DNA from: Isoetes taiwanensis
Taxonomy: Eukaryota; Streptophyta; Lycopodiopsida; Isoetales; Isoetaceae
DNA length: 64,000 nucleotides
Reading direction: 5' to 3'
Assembly (NCBI GenBank): GCA_021234155.1
Contig: JAJEKV010000023.1
Coordinates: 8,374,610-8,438,609 of the forward strand
The number at the start of each line of letters is the position of its first letter. The first letter of the stretch is position 1. A program made the position numbers and the translations under genes. The notes beneath the pieces were generated by a model that worked only from the letters and a program-made list of their open reading frames with translations, did not search any database and had not been told where the DNA came from. Shown here in pieces: positions 1 through 11,244 of the stretch.

Positions 1-207
1 AGCTCTCTTTGCTGGTATTGCTGGTTTGTCAAATTGTAGCAAGTGGATGCTATCATCACTTTTGTCGTGCAGCGATCCTCCAATTACGTGATTAATCGTT
101 TTCGCGCACCAATCGCTGCGCAACATCCGAGATGTTATGTTCTCCACCTCTGTCGGGAGCAGTGTTGTTCAAATATGCGTATTTTTTAAAAATACATACG
201 TACCCTC

Positions 208-520
208 CCGTACCGTACGGTACACGTATTTTTTAAAAAATACGCTTAATGCTTTTTTCAAAAAAACAGACACAGTTTTCTCAAAACAGACTCAATTTGC
301 ACCCACTAGGATTCGAACCTGGGCCTCCCAGATAGCAAACAAACATGCTAACCAACTTTCCAACAGTCTGTTTGTGTTTATATTGCATAATTTGTTATAT
401 TTAAGCTTTTTCTCAATTTTTTTAAAAAACATATTTTAAGCACTTTAAGTACGTATTGTATAAAATACGTATTTTTTCAAAAAATACGTCCGAAACGTAC
501 GGAACGGTACGCGTACGGGA
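208..520. repeat. MITE-like element with inverted, palindrome-rich ends
   Basis: The left arm (about 208-245) and the reverse complement of the right arm (about 465-520) share a block beginning CCCGTAC and running into CGTATTTTTT, then AAAAAATACG. Each arm is also internally palindromic. A further TACGTA-rich palindrome lies just outside the left arm (176-207). No transposase is encoded, so a non-autonomous DNA element is the simplest reading. The arms are imperfect and no target-site duplication was found, so the borders are approximate. Confidence 0.4.
299..366 (-). repeat. tRNA-derived (pol III box) sequence
   Basis: Read on the minus strand, the segment has a box-B-like T arm (GGTTCGAATCC, near 306-318), an A-box-like stretch (GTTGGTTAGCATG) and a possible anticodon stem TAGCA/TGCTA. 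The loop of that stem is 8 nt rather than 7, the T stem has a mismatch, and no clean acceptor stem is visible. A functional tRNA is therefore unlikely. A SINE head or tRNA pseudogene lying between the inverted arms of the surrounding element fits better. Confidence 0.45.
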
Positions 521-878
521 CAACATTGGTCGGGAGGCCTGCAAGGCGTGCACTGTTGGCCTCAACCCTCGCCTGGATGCGGCTCCAAGGTTCGACTGGC
601 GGATTGCCCGTGTGGCCCGCCTGTCGGGTCGACTGGGCCTTGGCTCGGGCCTCCCTCTTCATGGAAGACGTCTCTCCCTCTGCCCGAGGCCTCTTCCTTG
701 GTGGCCCCGCTTCATGGTCTTCCCCAGAGGGCTCTGCCTGCATGGGGTCAACCGGTGGTTGGTGTGTTTGGGCCTTCCCAGGATGGGTTGGTGTGGTCTG
801 AGGTAGCTCACCAACCAAGTGTGGGTCCACACACGGGACTGTGTCTGTGGCCATGACTTGGGGTATGACTTGGGTCAC
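477..878 (-). other. GC-rich open stretch, coding status doubtful
   Basis: A 133-codon minus-strand frame is open here. Its product is rich in Pro, Thr, Arg and Gln, with a basic segment near the middle (PPRKRPR). It resembles no family I recognise. Composition differs sharply from the AT-rich flanks, and open frames also occur on the opposite strand, as expected for GC-rich non-coding DNA. It could be a worn LINE ORF1 or gag fragment. From about 890 to 1010 the sequence is an irregular run of GGCTAGGCA/GGCTGTGGC-type words. Confidence 0.15.
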
Positions 879-1148
879 GACAGGTCAAACAGGGTTTTAG
901 GTAGGCTATGGCAGAAGCTTATCAGGTCTGGCAGGGCTAGGCAGGCTGTGGCAAGGCTGTGGCCTGGCTAGGCAAGGCCAAGAGGCAGTTGGTTGGGCTA
1001 TGGCAATGTCAGGTAGATGTTGGAGCCTAGCTCAACATTAATTTGTATGCTCTGACTGCCCAAATTAGGGTTGGGAGCAAAGGGGCTGAAAGGGGGCAAA
1101 AAAAAGGAAAGTGGCTAATAGACTCCTGGATATCTGGTGTGTACCGGC

Positions 1149-2087
1149 TGCCACAAAAACCCCCTAGCACACAGCCCGGAAAAGTGCATATTTGAGCACT
1201 GAAACAAAGACAAGCATACAGGTATTATACACCGTTGGAAATCTCTCTGAACCAGCTTTCCAAAAAGCCCAAGCACATGAAAATCGACCTTTGGATGTGA
1301 GAGACAAGGCGCCGTCGTCGAAGTGTCTGGGTTGCCCACGAAACCCTAGCACACAGCCCGGAAAAGTGCCAATTTGAGCACAGAAACAAAGCCAAGCATG
1401 CAGGTACCATACACCGTTGGAAAGATCTCTGAACCAACTTTCCAACAAGCCCAAGCACATGTAAATCTGACACCAGATGTGAGAGATATGACCGATCAAA
1501 ATTCTGCCGCAAGACGAGACCAATCGAATACTTACTAAAACATACGCCAATCCCTATATTGGTGTCGGACTTTCATCAACAACACCATCAGGAATTAGGG
1601 TATGAATTAGTAAAACATTCTCGTAACCTTCAATAAGAGTACAACGCACACCTTTCAACACCGCGTGGCCAAGGCCAACAACGGCATCATGCGAGGGCTA
1701 TACTTCTCAAAGAAGGAAGAAGAAGGGCTGCCACAAAAACCCTAGCACACAGCCCGGAAAAGTGCAGATTTGAGCACTGAAGCAAAGACAAGCATGCAGG
1801 TATCATACACCGTTGGAAAGCTCTCTGAACCAGCTTTCCAACAAGCCCAAGCACATGAAAATCTGACACCGGATGTGAGAGATACAGTCCGTGGAAGTGT
1901 CTACCGGTTGCCACAGAAACCCTAGCACACAGCCCGGAAAAGTGCCAATTTGAGCACAGAAACAAAGCCAAGCATGCAGGTACCATACACCGTTGGAAAG
2001 ATCTCTGAACCAGCTTTCCAACAAGCCCAAGCACATGAAAATCTGACACCGGATGTGAGAGATATGACCGATCAAAATTCTGCCGCC
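1149..2087. repeat. Four copies of a ~160-175 bp repeat in two pairs
   Basis: Four diverged copies lie at about 1149-1309, 1336-1510, 1728-1890 and 1911-2087. All contain the words CTAGCACACAGCCCGGAAAA, CACCGTTGGAAA and CAAGCCCAAGCACATG or close variants. Offsets within the pairs are about 186 and 183 bp, while copies 2 and 4 share an extra tail (GATCAAAATTCTGCCGC). That implies a two-unit block was itself duplicated. The 215 bp between blocks (1511-1727) is unrelated. The parallel minus-strand open frames across the array are by-products of the repetition. Confidence 0.8.
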
Positions 2088-2350
2088 TTAAGGGTAGAGA
2101 GGAAAAGGGGAAACTCCTTCAGAGTAAACCATGCATTGAATAGGCCTAAAATATGCAAAAATAAAGTGCAACGTGTAGGCCTATGCAAAATGTTTTGAGA
2201 GATTGATTATGGACGTTTTGCTTCATTTCTGGAGGTGTCTGCAAAACCTAAAGAGCTAAAAAATGAAATCCATTCTGAGCAGCCGGTTGATCTTTTCGTT
2301 CGTCCGGTCGGTATGGAGAAACGCCTCCGCCGTGATAAAGCACTAGGATT

Positions 2351-3991
2351 ATGACAGACTTGCTTTGGAGTTCTTCTCAGATCCCTCCACGAGCATATAA
2401 GGTATGTTCTTTTCCATTCCTATTGCATCCTGTTTCTGATTAACATGGCTAAACAAGTGCAATCCATTACATGCATATTTAAGTGGGAGCCAGATTTCCT
2501 CTTACATTGCCAAAAGATTTCCTTCTATTGCTGGAAACTAAAATCTTATTTTTGGAATTTCATACCTTAATTTCCAGATTGCTGCTGGAATTGTTGCTTC
2601 GCGGAAAAAAATGAAGTCCAGGTTGTTTCAAATAATGAAGGTAATTTTTGCTATCTTTGCTTCTAGAGCTGAACAATCTATTGATCATTCCACACCATCT
2701 GTTCATCAATGCATTTCTTCCTCTTTGTGTTAAAGTCTATTTATCTCTTATATTCATCAATGTTTTATCCACCCTTTGCGTTTAAGTCTATATTTTTTCT
2801 ATTAATGAAATTTGAATCTGTTATGAAATGTTTGAAGTGACATGATTCTTAATAAACTTGGAGTTTCAGGGTCATAAGCTTGCACTGCTACTGCATGAAG
2901 TAGTCCTTTTTGTGATTTTCAGGTAGAAAATAAGCTAATACATTACATAATACATTACACGCTGATACATTACGAGGGAGCTAGTATTATAAGGTGCAGT
3001 TCAAATGACTGAAAATATGTTAAAAGTGAGCTGAAACAATATTTTTGGGGAACCCCAGGTCCATATGGTCAAACAGTACATTTGCTATGTTTACGTATTA
3101 CTCGTCACGTCAGTACTCTAGAAATATTTGTAAATCCCATATAACTTCTTAATGCTTTGTACAGAACCTACCTTAGTTAACAATATTGTTATCTCATGTA
3201 TCATTTCAGACACAAATAGTGGCATGGATTGTTGAGAAGTACAACACCAAAGCAGAAGCTGAACTTGGTGCTTACTCTTTTTCAATTTTGGAAATTTTTT
3301 GGCCTTATATGATACTAAATGTTGATAGCTTTTTTAGAAATGGGGATGGCCTTGATAGCAGATTTTTCAAGTAGGAAAGATGCATTTCTTATCACAAGTC
3401 TCTATATTGGTAACCTATTATTTAACTATTGGCCAAAGGTTTTGCATCATGTGAATATTTTCTTATTATGATCTTTGAACAGAAAGCTTACGCCATCGAT
3501 GCACAATGAACGAATAGCAATTCGGAAGTACTTTGCAGATATTATATGTGGATGTTTGCAGCAGCCACAAATTCTTTGTCCTAAAGGAATTGGTGTACTA
3601 TGCAAGACTTTCACAGTGCTCTTGAAGGACCGGGATGCTATCTGCAGGTTACAGATTCTTGCGAAACTTACAGCTGACACGGAATGGGTCTACCTCTGTG
3701 ACCAGAGTAATATTCAATTCTTTCTCACTGAGATAACAAAACGATGTCTTGATACAAGTAAAACTGTCAGAATGAAAGCTCTGCAAGTCTTGGAAATTTT
3801 TTTCTCAGCTCTTGCAGACATGGAATCAGAATATTCAGTCTTTATTACTGAATCTGAGGCCATTTCTACAGCATTTAAGTTACCCTATGATCTGGAAAAT
3901 CTTGGAGTTTGTTAACAGCAGTAATTGGTCGTGTTGGGCAGCCGTTAATTCTGACTGATGGGGAACTAGTGATCCACATATTCTTTGGCAA
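2351..3991 (+). pseudogene. Spliced helical-repeat-like gene fragment with frameshift
   Basis: At least four exons can be joined by GT-AG introns in frame: 2351-2401, 2578-2640, 3210-3370 and 3483 onward. The 3210-3370 exon ends in phase 2 and joins correctly to 3483. The product is an alpha-helical, ARM/HEAT-like chain with segments such as RKYFADIICGCLQQ, TVLLKDRDAICRLQILAKL and KTVRMKALQVLEIF. Near 3910 the frame stops, but the +1 frame continues with protein-like sequence (LLTAVIGRVGQPLILTDGEL) to about 3991, indicating a one-base lesion or a sequencing error. I do not recognise the family with confidence; plant Integrator subunit 7-type ARM proteins are a weak guess only. The true start and end are unknown. 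Confidence 0.45.
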
Positions 3992-6143
3992 GTAATTTTG
4001 GTTTCTCTTCAACTTTCAACTTACACTGTTAAGTTCTTATAATCAGGGTGAATGTCGCTGGTTTGCTTTCCATGTCAACATTTATCACGTAAGTCTTCAG
4101 AATAGGGTTGTATTTTTGCCAGAATTATACTCAAGACTTGGATGCAGGTGAATGCTTCGCTTGCTACAACAGATATAAACTGAAGGCAACCACTAGGTAA
4201 TTTGTACGACTCTAGGTGGTTTTTGTTGTGGGACACATGCTGATTTGTTGCCTGTCTATTTAGGACAAAGAGGACACGGTGGACATTGGATGAGGAGCAA
4301 AAGATCTGTTAACTGTGATTTGTGAAGATAAAGTTGAATCGGCACGGTAGGCTGAGTCGAATTGGCAGGACTGCTTTTGGGCACAGGTCAGTTTTGGATC
4401 TGGTAGCAGGTCCTTTCTAGGGCATTTCAAGTAGTGGCAACAAGTTCATCGATTGTTTGGTGAAGCAGAAGACATTGATGTGATTGGGAGATTGAAGAAA
4501 TCAAGTCTGGTAAGCATTTTTATTATCTGCAAGCAATTGTTCCAAGTGTTGATGATAGAAATAAATTATCCTTAGTTGCTCTATAAAATGTGATACACCA
4601 TATGCCTGCAAATGCGTTGACGTCAACTTATAAAGGGATTGAATGAGCCACAAAGAAGACAAAGGGATTGAATGAGCCACAAAGAAGACGTACCGGCTAA
4701 ATTGAGCTTCTTAAACAATGCAGGTACTTAATATTGTGTTGTTTTTCAAATATAACTTCATTCTAGTTCTTTTCTGCTAGCTCAATTGTGTCCCTAGGAT
4801 ATGTTTCAAGCTTTGATGCTTTATAAACATCTGTATAGGTTCTAATATTGCAGCATCTTTTTTTTTTTTGCTAAGTTCACAAGTACCTGGCACTGAAGAA
4901 GAAGCTCGGAAATGTAGATATGATGTTCTACGATGCTTGTATTATCATGGAGGACTTATCATGGATATGAGGGACGTATTGAGAAGATAATTATGGAATG
5001 AAACCATCCAATGATTGTAAAAGCTGTAAACTGATAGAATATTTAATGGAAAAACTTTTAAGCATCTTTGTCTTCCATAGAGCTTGCTGCTTTTTTCTGT
5101 TTAATTGAAGAATATGACCAATTAATCACTAGATATCACACTTTGAATTCACGTGGTAAAATTATATGTCATAACCCTCAAACTTTACCGTGCAAATATA
5201 TTACTGTGTAATATTATGGTCTCTTATTGTACAACAAAACTTAACACATGAAGTAAGTCATATATTCAAAATTAGGTGTACTTTACACCTTTGATATTTG
5301 TATTAATACCGTGGAAAAAAAATCATACTAGTACATTTAAACCAAACATGCTTTTATTGATGACAATCACTACAAAGTCTCATATTAAATGGCCACTCAA
5401 AATTACAATGTCAATAAAGCAAAGACGATAGATATGACCAATTACCATTCCAATAAACTTGACGAATTAAGTACTAGCACATATCATATAGTTTAAGTTA
5501 TCAAAGAACCAATTCTATTTATCATCTTTCAGTGCCATGTGGAGAAACAAGGTTTGTTTATCACATTATAAAATTGCATTAATGAAACATATTGTATAAC
5601 TAGACATGGTTTGTAAACTTTTTGGCCCACAAACCGGTAATGATTTAAAAAACTGCTTTTTACTAACAAATCACGAGAAAAAAATCATACTAATTCAATT
5701 TTGGGGGCCTTACAAGTATAATGCATAATTTGTATGGATATATGTATCATGCGACCTCATGTATCTTGGGCTCAAGAAGTAGGTGAAAGTATTTGTGCTT
5801 GAGCAAATTAGCTGTGCTTGAAATTCTCAAAATTGTGTTATTCTCTCCAATTAATTAAATCATGCTTCAACTGGCAGAGCCAAAGGAGACGATTAGGGCA
5901 AATCGGTTGGATAAGAATGGGGCTTTTGTTACCGTCCATTTTGTTCTTCAAGATGTTCCGATTTTTTAAATATGGTCTTTAGAGTTTTTTGAATCTTAGC
6001 TTTCAATCCTTTTAGTAAGACATATATTCAGTGGTTGATATTTATTCAGAGGACTCAATAACAGCTATATATGCCAGAAGTTCTTACTATATTGCTTCCT
6101 ATTCTTAAAGAATTGAACTCATTGATTTGGAGTTTGATGTGCA
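3992..6143. other. AT-rich non-coding or intronic DNA
   Basis: No gene could be established. Short stretches could be worn exons downstream of the preceding fragment, notably around 4260-4310 (RTKRTRWTLDEEQK, reminiscent of the start of a SANT/Myb repeat) and 4890-4995 (RYDVLRCLYYHGGLIMDMRD). Neither has a supported splice frame. A 29 bp unit (AAAGGGATTGAATGAGCCAC plus nine bases) is duplicated in tandem at about 4632-4689. Confidence 0.4.
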
Positions 6144-6326
6144 TTGATTGCAGTCTATTGGGGGAATATGATACTGTTGTTCGAGAGATATAAGGAAAGA
6201 AAATGGATCATTGCAAGCTGTGCTGCAACCTTTGGTCTAACAGGGTTTACACTTTGCACTGAACTGCTAAATAAATTTGAGACAACTATAAGACATCGCT
6301 CTCTGATAAGCTTCTGTTCACACTAG
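6144..6326 (+). other. Possible worn exon
   Basis: The stretch follows an acceptor-like TTGCAG at about 6149-6154 and is open for 60 codons with a hydrophobic middle (WIIASCAATFGLTGFTLC). An alternative frame also looks partly protein-like (LLGEYDTVVREI, then after frameshifts LSDKLLFTLEHHDLGG). The two competing frames suggest a decayed exon rather than an active one. No family was recognised. Confidence 0.15.
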
Positions 6327-8660
6327 AGCACCACGATCTTGGAGGTATTTTCGTACCATTTTTTATTCTCATAAATTGATCCATACACAGATCTTTGGTT
6401 TCTAGAACATGAGCATTTCTTTGTTGACATTCTTCTGCAAGAGGAGTAGCACCATATGGGAAAAAATTGTGTTATCCTTTTCATTGCATTGATCGGTCAG
6501 ATCCAATAACAGCCTGGAGGAAGCCAACATTGCCGCTGTTTTTTTGAAATGGTGGATTCAAAACAAATAAGATATTATTTTGCACGGCCATCGTGGTTCT
6601 TGGGTTCTTCTGTTTGTAAGCAGTTAGCTTCTTGGTTTGATTCTTGGCTTTGGTACTTTGGCGTAACAATAGGTGATCATTCTTGGCAGCAATATATGTG
6701 ACATTTTCTTCTTTCATTTTTGTTCTCTACATTCATTTAGCGATTACTGTATATGCAAGAGCAACAGATCTTATCTTGGCATCATGAAGATCTTATCTTG
6801 GCATCCCTTTGCAAATAGGAATAATAATGACTTTGGCTTTAAAGCTTTGATTGTCGAGATAACTACATGCTTTTGCCCCAAATCCAACAGCTTGAGTTAC
6901 ATTGGCTTGCTGTCAAATATGAAAGAGGAGCAATCAGGTCAGTCCACACTGAAAGCTTTGTAGCTTTGATAGTCTACCATATCTAATTGCTTGATCAATA
7001 TTAAAAAAATGTCCTCGATAGTTTTCTATGTCCATGCTTGCCATTTAAATTGGTCCCAAAATAAGAGCTAGTTTTAGGGCATTTGATTGTGAACCAGCAA
7101 GTTTATTTACTTGCAAGTGTCTTCCTTTTATCAAGCACAACTATCTTGCATTATAATGTATCCTTTGCATATTCGAGATGAATTTTGTGCACTGTAATAT
7201 GTTCGTTGGCATGCCTTTGAAGATCTGCTCTGAACTTTACCTCGATTATTACTTCTAACAACGTTTACTTTGCAGCTATTTTGTCTATGCCGAAGAAAAA
7301 TGTGACACAACTAGCTTTAAAAAATCATTCCGGAGGACTCTAATTAACATCTGTAATCATCGTACAGAAAGTAGGAGACTAAATCTTAGCCCATTGCATC
7401 AAGATCCCTTTTGGCTAAACTCCTATGCATGGCTGCTATAGAGCACATTCAGTTCGTCCACATTTCTGTCAACATTTATAGGGATGTTTGTCTGCTCATG
7501 ATATTTTGCAGTTACATTCTCCAACTAATATTTGATCTGCAATAATTCCAGATGACCTGTTCATTCTGATTTCCAACTATTGTTCTGGAAGTAGCCATCA
7601 TTTCACGCCTAGGATCTGTAAAGTCATTCCATGTCCAGCCCCATTCCATGTTATCTCTTATATCTTTAGAATTCTAAGTCATGGCTATACTCACAATGGC
7701 ACCTTGATTAAATGCACTAGTAATTGGATTCTTTATTGTTAAGTTTACAACATACGGTTCAACACAAGCAGAGGAATTTCAAATTTCATAGACAATAAAC
7801 AGAAAAGAGTGGAAGATCACTAAAATTCAGAAAGAAAAGAGAGGTAAATTCTAAAGTTGATTGCTCGTGCGTCCTTTACGGTTACGCCTGCCTATAAACT
7901 CGGTCATTAGACATCCACATGAATAATTGATTGCTTTCTTTGGCCACAAGTTGCATGAGTTGTGGACTTGACCATTGGACATTTCCATAATTGAGTTCAA
8001 CCATGATCTCTCCAAATTTCATTGAAATTTTTAAGCAAAAGGAAAATTGCATTCTTCGACCTAATTTTATAGGCCTTTTGCTCTTTCGAAGCCTAGTTAC
8101 TCATTGTGCAAGCATTGCCCTTGGTGCTGGAGTAGGTATCGGTTCCTTAAACGTGGTCAATATTCTTGCCTTAAGCATGGTCAAATCTTAGCAGTTGTGA
8201 AAAGGGATGGGTTTAACTTATCTTTCAAATCAAATATTGAATGTAATGTGTAAAAAGGAAATGTTCAAAATGTGTGACACCATTACATGGGATATTTTGT
8301 CATTAGGATCAACGACTTTCTATCTATTGTTCAGCTACTAGAACACAGGATCGTAAAGTGCTTTCATGCATGTTCAATATTGATATGTAATTACACATGA
8401 AATGATTAAGATAAATAGAAAAAGTGGTTTGCTTCTCTAGATAGAGGTTGAGGATAAAGAGAAATGTTCGCGGTTGCCTTAGCCGCCGCGATAAATTTCT
8501 TGTATAGATAAGTTCAAGTTGCCCTTTTTTTTTTTTTTTAAGTATCACACTCATGGCTTTCAAGCATCCAACGCTGTAAATATTTCACAACATCATGTTT
8601 AAACCAGTTTAAATTTCAAAATTTTGCTAAGTCCGCAAAAAATGTAGCGTGGGTTTTTTT
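6327..8660. other. No gene seen
   Basis: AT-rich sequence with scattered short open frames on both strands, none with motifs or supported splice sites. A small duplication, ATCTTATCTTGGCATC, occurs around 6770-6805. Nothing else stands out. Confidence 0.5.
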
Positions 8661-8667
8661 TTCGAAC

Positions 8668-10140
8668 ATGACGCTGGAGTGGATATACTATGGATATGCC
8701 CGTGGTTTAAATATGACCATATCCGGAATTTAAGCCATTCGTTGGAGCACCCTTTCTAAACATACTTGGTTTAGCATTTTGAACTATTTATAATTTCCAA
8801 CACTACATCAAATCCAATGCAATATTATTCATCATCAAATAACACATTTAAGCTAAGATCATCAAAGGTTTTCTAATACTATTACAATCTGAATATCCAC
8901 TACAGTCTTTACTAGACATATATTCCATTTGATATTCATAATTCCTGGAACTTCCATTCAAGGACATTCCTCAATTTAATGGCCTTTTCCTTGTCGATCT
9001 TTATTATTCAATCTATCGTCAAATCTCACTTCGAGGCCTTTTTCCTAGTAAAAAACTATTCTATTCTATTCCTAGTAAAGGAGGATATGGTTGCCACTTC
9101 CCATTCAATAAGCCTTTGAAAACTTGAAAATAATCTCATACGTCTAAGGGTATTTTTCAATGGTTGCAATGGCATAGGATATTTGACTTGATTTGTGTCA
9201 GACTTCAAGTTGTTTTCCTAATGTGATTTGGAAACAAGAGAGTCTTCACATTTAAAGGCCATAATATTTACCTCATTAGGAAATGTAGAGCATTTCTTCT
9301 ATTGGTACAAGATCACAACAACTTCATGTTAAGACAGGAAGATAGGATATATGCAACTAAATGCTTTGGATAAACAACATGCATCATATATCCTTGACGT
9401 ATTGAAGCACACACATACATACACATATACACATGTGAAACAGATACATACTATGAGATAGCTTCATAGCAATTGATTCTAGTGATGGATCATATAAACA
9501 TGACACTGGGGCGAATATACCACGGATATGCCTCTAGTTTAAACATGACCATGTCCGAAACTTAAGGTGCTCGTTGAAACACCCTTTCTAAACATACTTA
9601 GTTTAACAATTTGAGCTGTTTATAATTTCCAATCTCAAACCAAACACTACACGAAATTCAATTCAATATTATTCACCATGAGATGATAGGATTTAAGCTG
9701 GATCATCAAAGGTTTTTTAACACTAAAGACCTCTATTACAATCTGAATATCAACTCTTGGGTTCCATTAGACTCTTTACTCAACATATATTCTATTTGAT
9801 TCTCAATAATTGGTGGAATCACCAGAGGATAATGCTCAATTTCATAGCATTTTCCTTGCCCATCTTTATTATTCAATCTATTGCCAAATCTCATTTGGTG
9901 GCTTTTTTTCTAGTAAGGGAGTTTCATAACATGTTCCTTGCCCATCTTTATTCTATTCTATTATTCAATCTATTGCCAAATCTGATCTGGTGGCCTTTTT
10001 TTCTAGTAAGGGAAGACATGGTTGCCACGTCTCCATGGACGTTAAAATAATATCTATATATTCAAATCAAGCCTTTGAAAACTTGAAAGTAATCTCCTCC
10101 GTTTGAGGATATTTTTCAAGGGTTGCAATGGCATAGGAGC
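8668..10140 (+). repeat. Diverged direct repeat, two copies of 0.5-0.6 kb
   Basis: Copy A (about 8668-9182) and copy B (about 9504-10140) are colinear. Both start near CATGAC(G/A)CTGG, contain ACCCTTTCTAAACATACTT and TCATCAAAGGTTTT, and end near GGTTGCAATGGCATAGGA. Copy B has an inner duplication of about 85 bp around TTCCTTGCCCATCTTTATT (9852-10013). The spacer is about 320 bp and non-coding. A worn miniature LTR element or a tandem duplication are both possible. No primer-binding site was seen. Confidence 0.65.
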
Positions 10141-10159
10141 TATGACGCAATATATATAC

Positions 10160-10184
10160 TTCCTTCCTTCCTTCCTTCCTTCCT
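10160..10184. repeat. (TTCC)n microsatellite
   Basis: About six uninterrupted TTCC units. Unlike the TTCC/GGAA tracts at 17082 and 30638, this one is not joined to the SINE core described below. Confidence 0.9.
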
Positions 10185-11244
10185 CAATGGAAATGCTCAT
10201 GTCATGAATAACAATGGTCATGTCAAAATCTTCTAAAAATGAATAGAGATATGGTGAAGATACTAAAATTGGACTAACTTGTCTCGAATGATAAGAAAGA
10301 ACAAGCGTATGTTGTGCCCTTGGAATTTTAAAAGCACAAAGTTTTAATGCGTAGGTATTAAGAAAACACGCAAGGATGTGTGTAAGCATTGGCATAGAAA
10401 CATATTTTGAAGGAAAAAAAAAAAAAAAAAAAACTGTTTGATGTCTGAATGGTAAACATTAAGGGTCTTAGGTTGCTTCCTGTGTTTCCAGAATACCTTT
10501 TAGAATAAATAACCCTTTGAAGCCCTTTTCCTTTTGAAAACTTCTGCTTAGAACATTCGTAGCTCTTTTGAAGACCTTTTTGTCCATTCTGCTACCTGCC
10601 CTTCTTCAGCCTTTTGCTTGTAAAATCTGCACTCTTTATCTGTCAAATGTTCCTTTAATCCTCCTCAATCTGTTCCGTCTGCCACTTGGGCGCTTGCTTG
10701 CCTGCCGGATATCGGCTTTCAAGCCCCTTTAGTTCCTACTCCACTGGAGGGCGCTCTCAAGCATGAATCGCGCTGCGAAGATAAGCCATTTTTTTGGGTC
10801 CAAATGCTTGGATTCTGTGTTCTTAAGCTATTCTTCCTTTAAAACGAAGTGGGTTTATTGTTTTCTGCTTTAAATGGAAGTGGGTTAAGCAGCTTCCTCT
10901 TTAAAATCAAGTGGATTAAAATGATTCCCTGTGTTTAGCTCCCTGAGTAAACATGACATGCCCCTTTTTTTGGGAAGAGTAGCAGCAGGCGTGGCTTGAA
11001 GCCAGAATGATTCATTAATCGGTTGCCTAAATCTTTATTACCATTTTCTTCTGCCAGTGTTATCAGGGAAAGCAGGGATTCTTTTCTTTGATTACTGTGC
11101 GCAAGGTGTTTGATACCATTCTTTGAAATTTAATAAAGAAATTTCGTGAGATGATTACGCTTCTCTGAAGAGTTTTCTGCGCAATCGTATGTGCCATTTT
11201 GTCTTTTGAAAGCAAGATAGGACAAGGGGTTTTCTCGTTTGGCC
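10185..11244 (+). promoter_or_regulatory. Upstream region of the RING-CH gene
   Basis: About 1 kb of non-coding DNA precedes the RING-CH start codon. It includes an A-tract near 10413-10433 and pyrimidine-rich stretches. The transcription start and any TATA element cannot be fixed from sequence alone, so the region is noted only as the likely promoter and 5' UTR. Confidence 0.3.

Noticed and set aside
299-366. A functional tRNA gene on the minus strand
   Set aside because: There is no proper acceptor stem, the anticodon loop has the wrong size and the T stem has a mismatch.
1687-2075. Minus-strand open frames giving repeated peptides (HVLGLVGKLVQRSFQRC)
   Set aside because: The peptide repeats only mirror the DNA repeat. 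Two frames are open in parallel, and there is no start context or known motif.
9757-10050. A hydrophobic 97-codon plus-strand frame as a small membrane protein
   Set aside because: It lies inside the diverged direct repeat, and its repeated hydrophobic segment comes from the nested 85 bp duplication.
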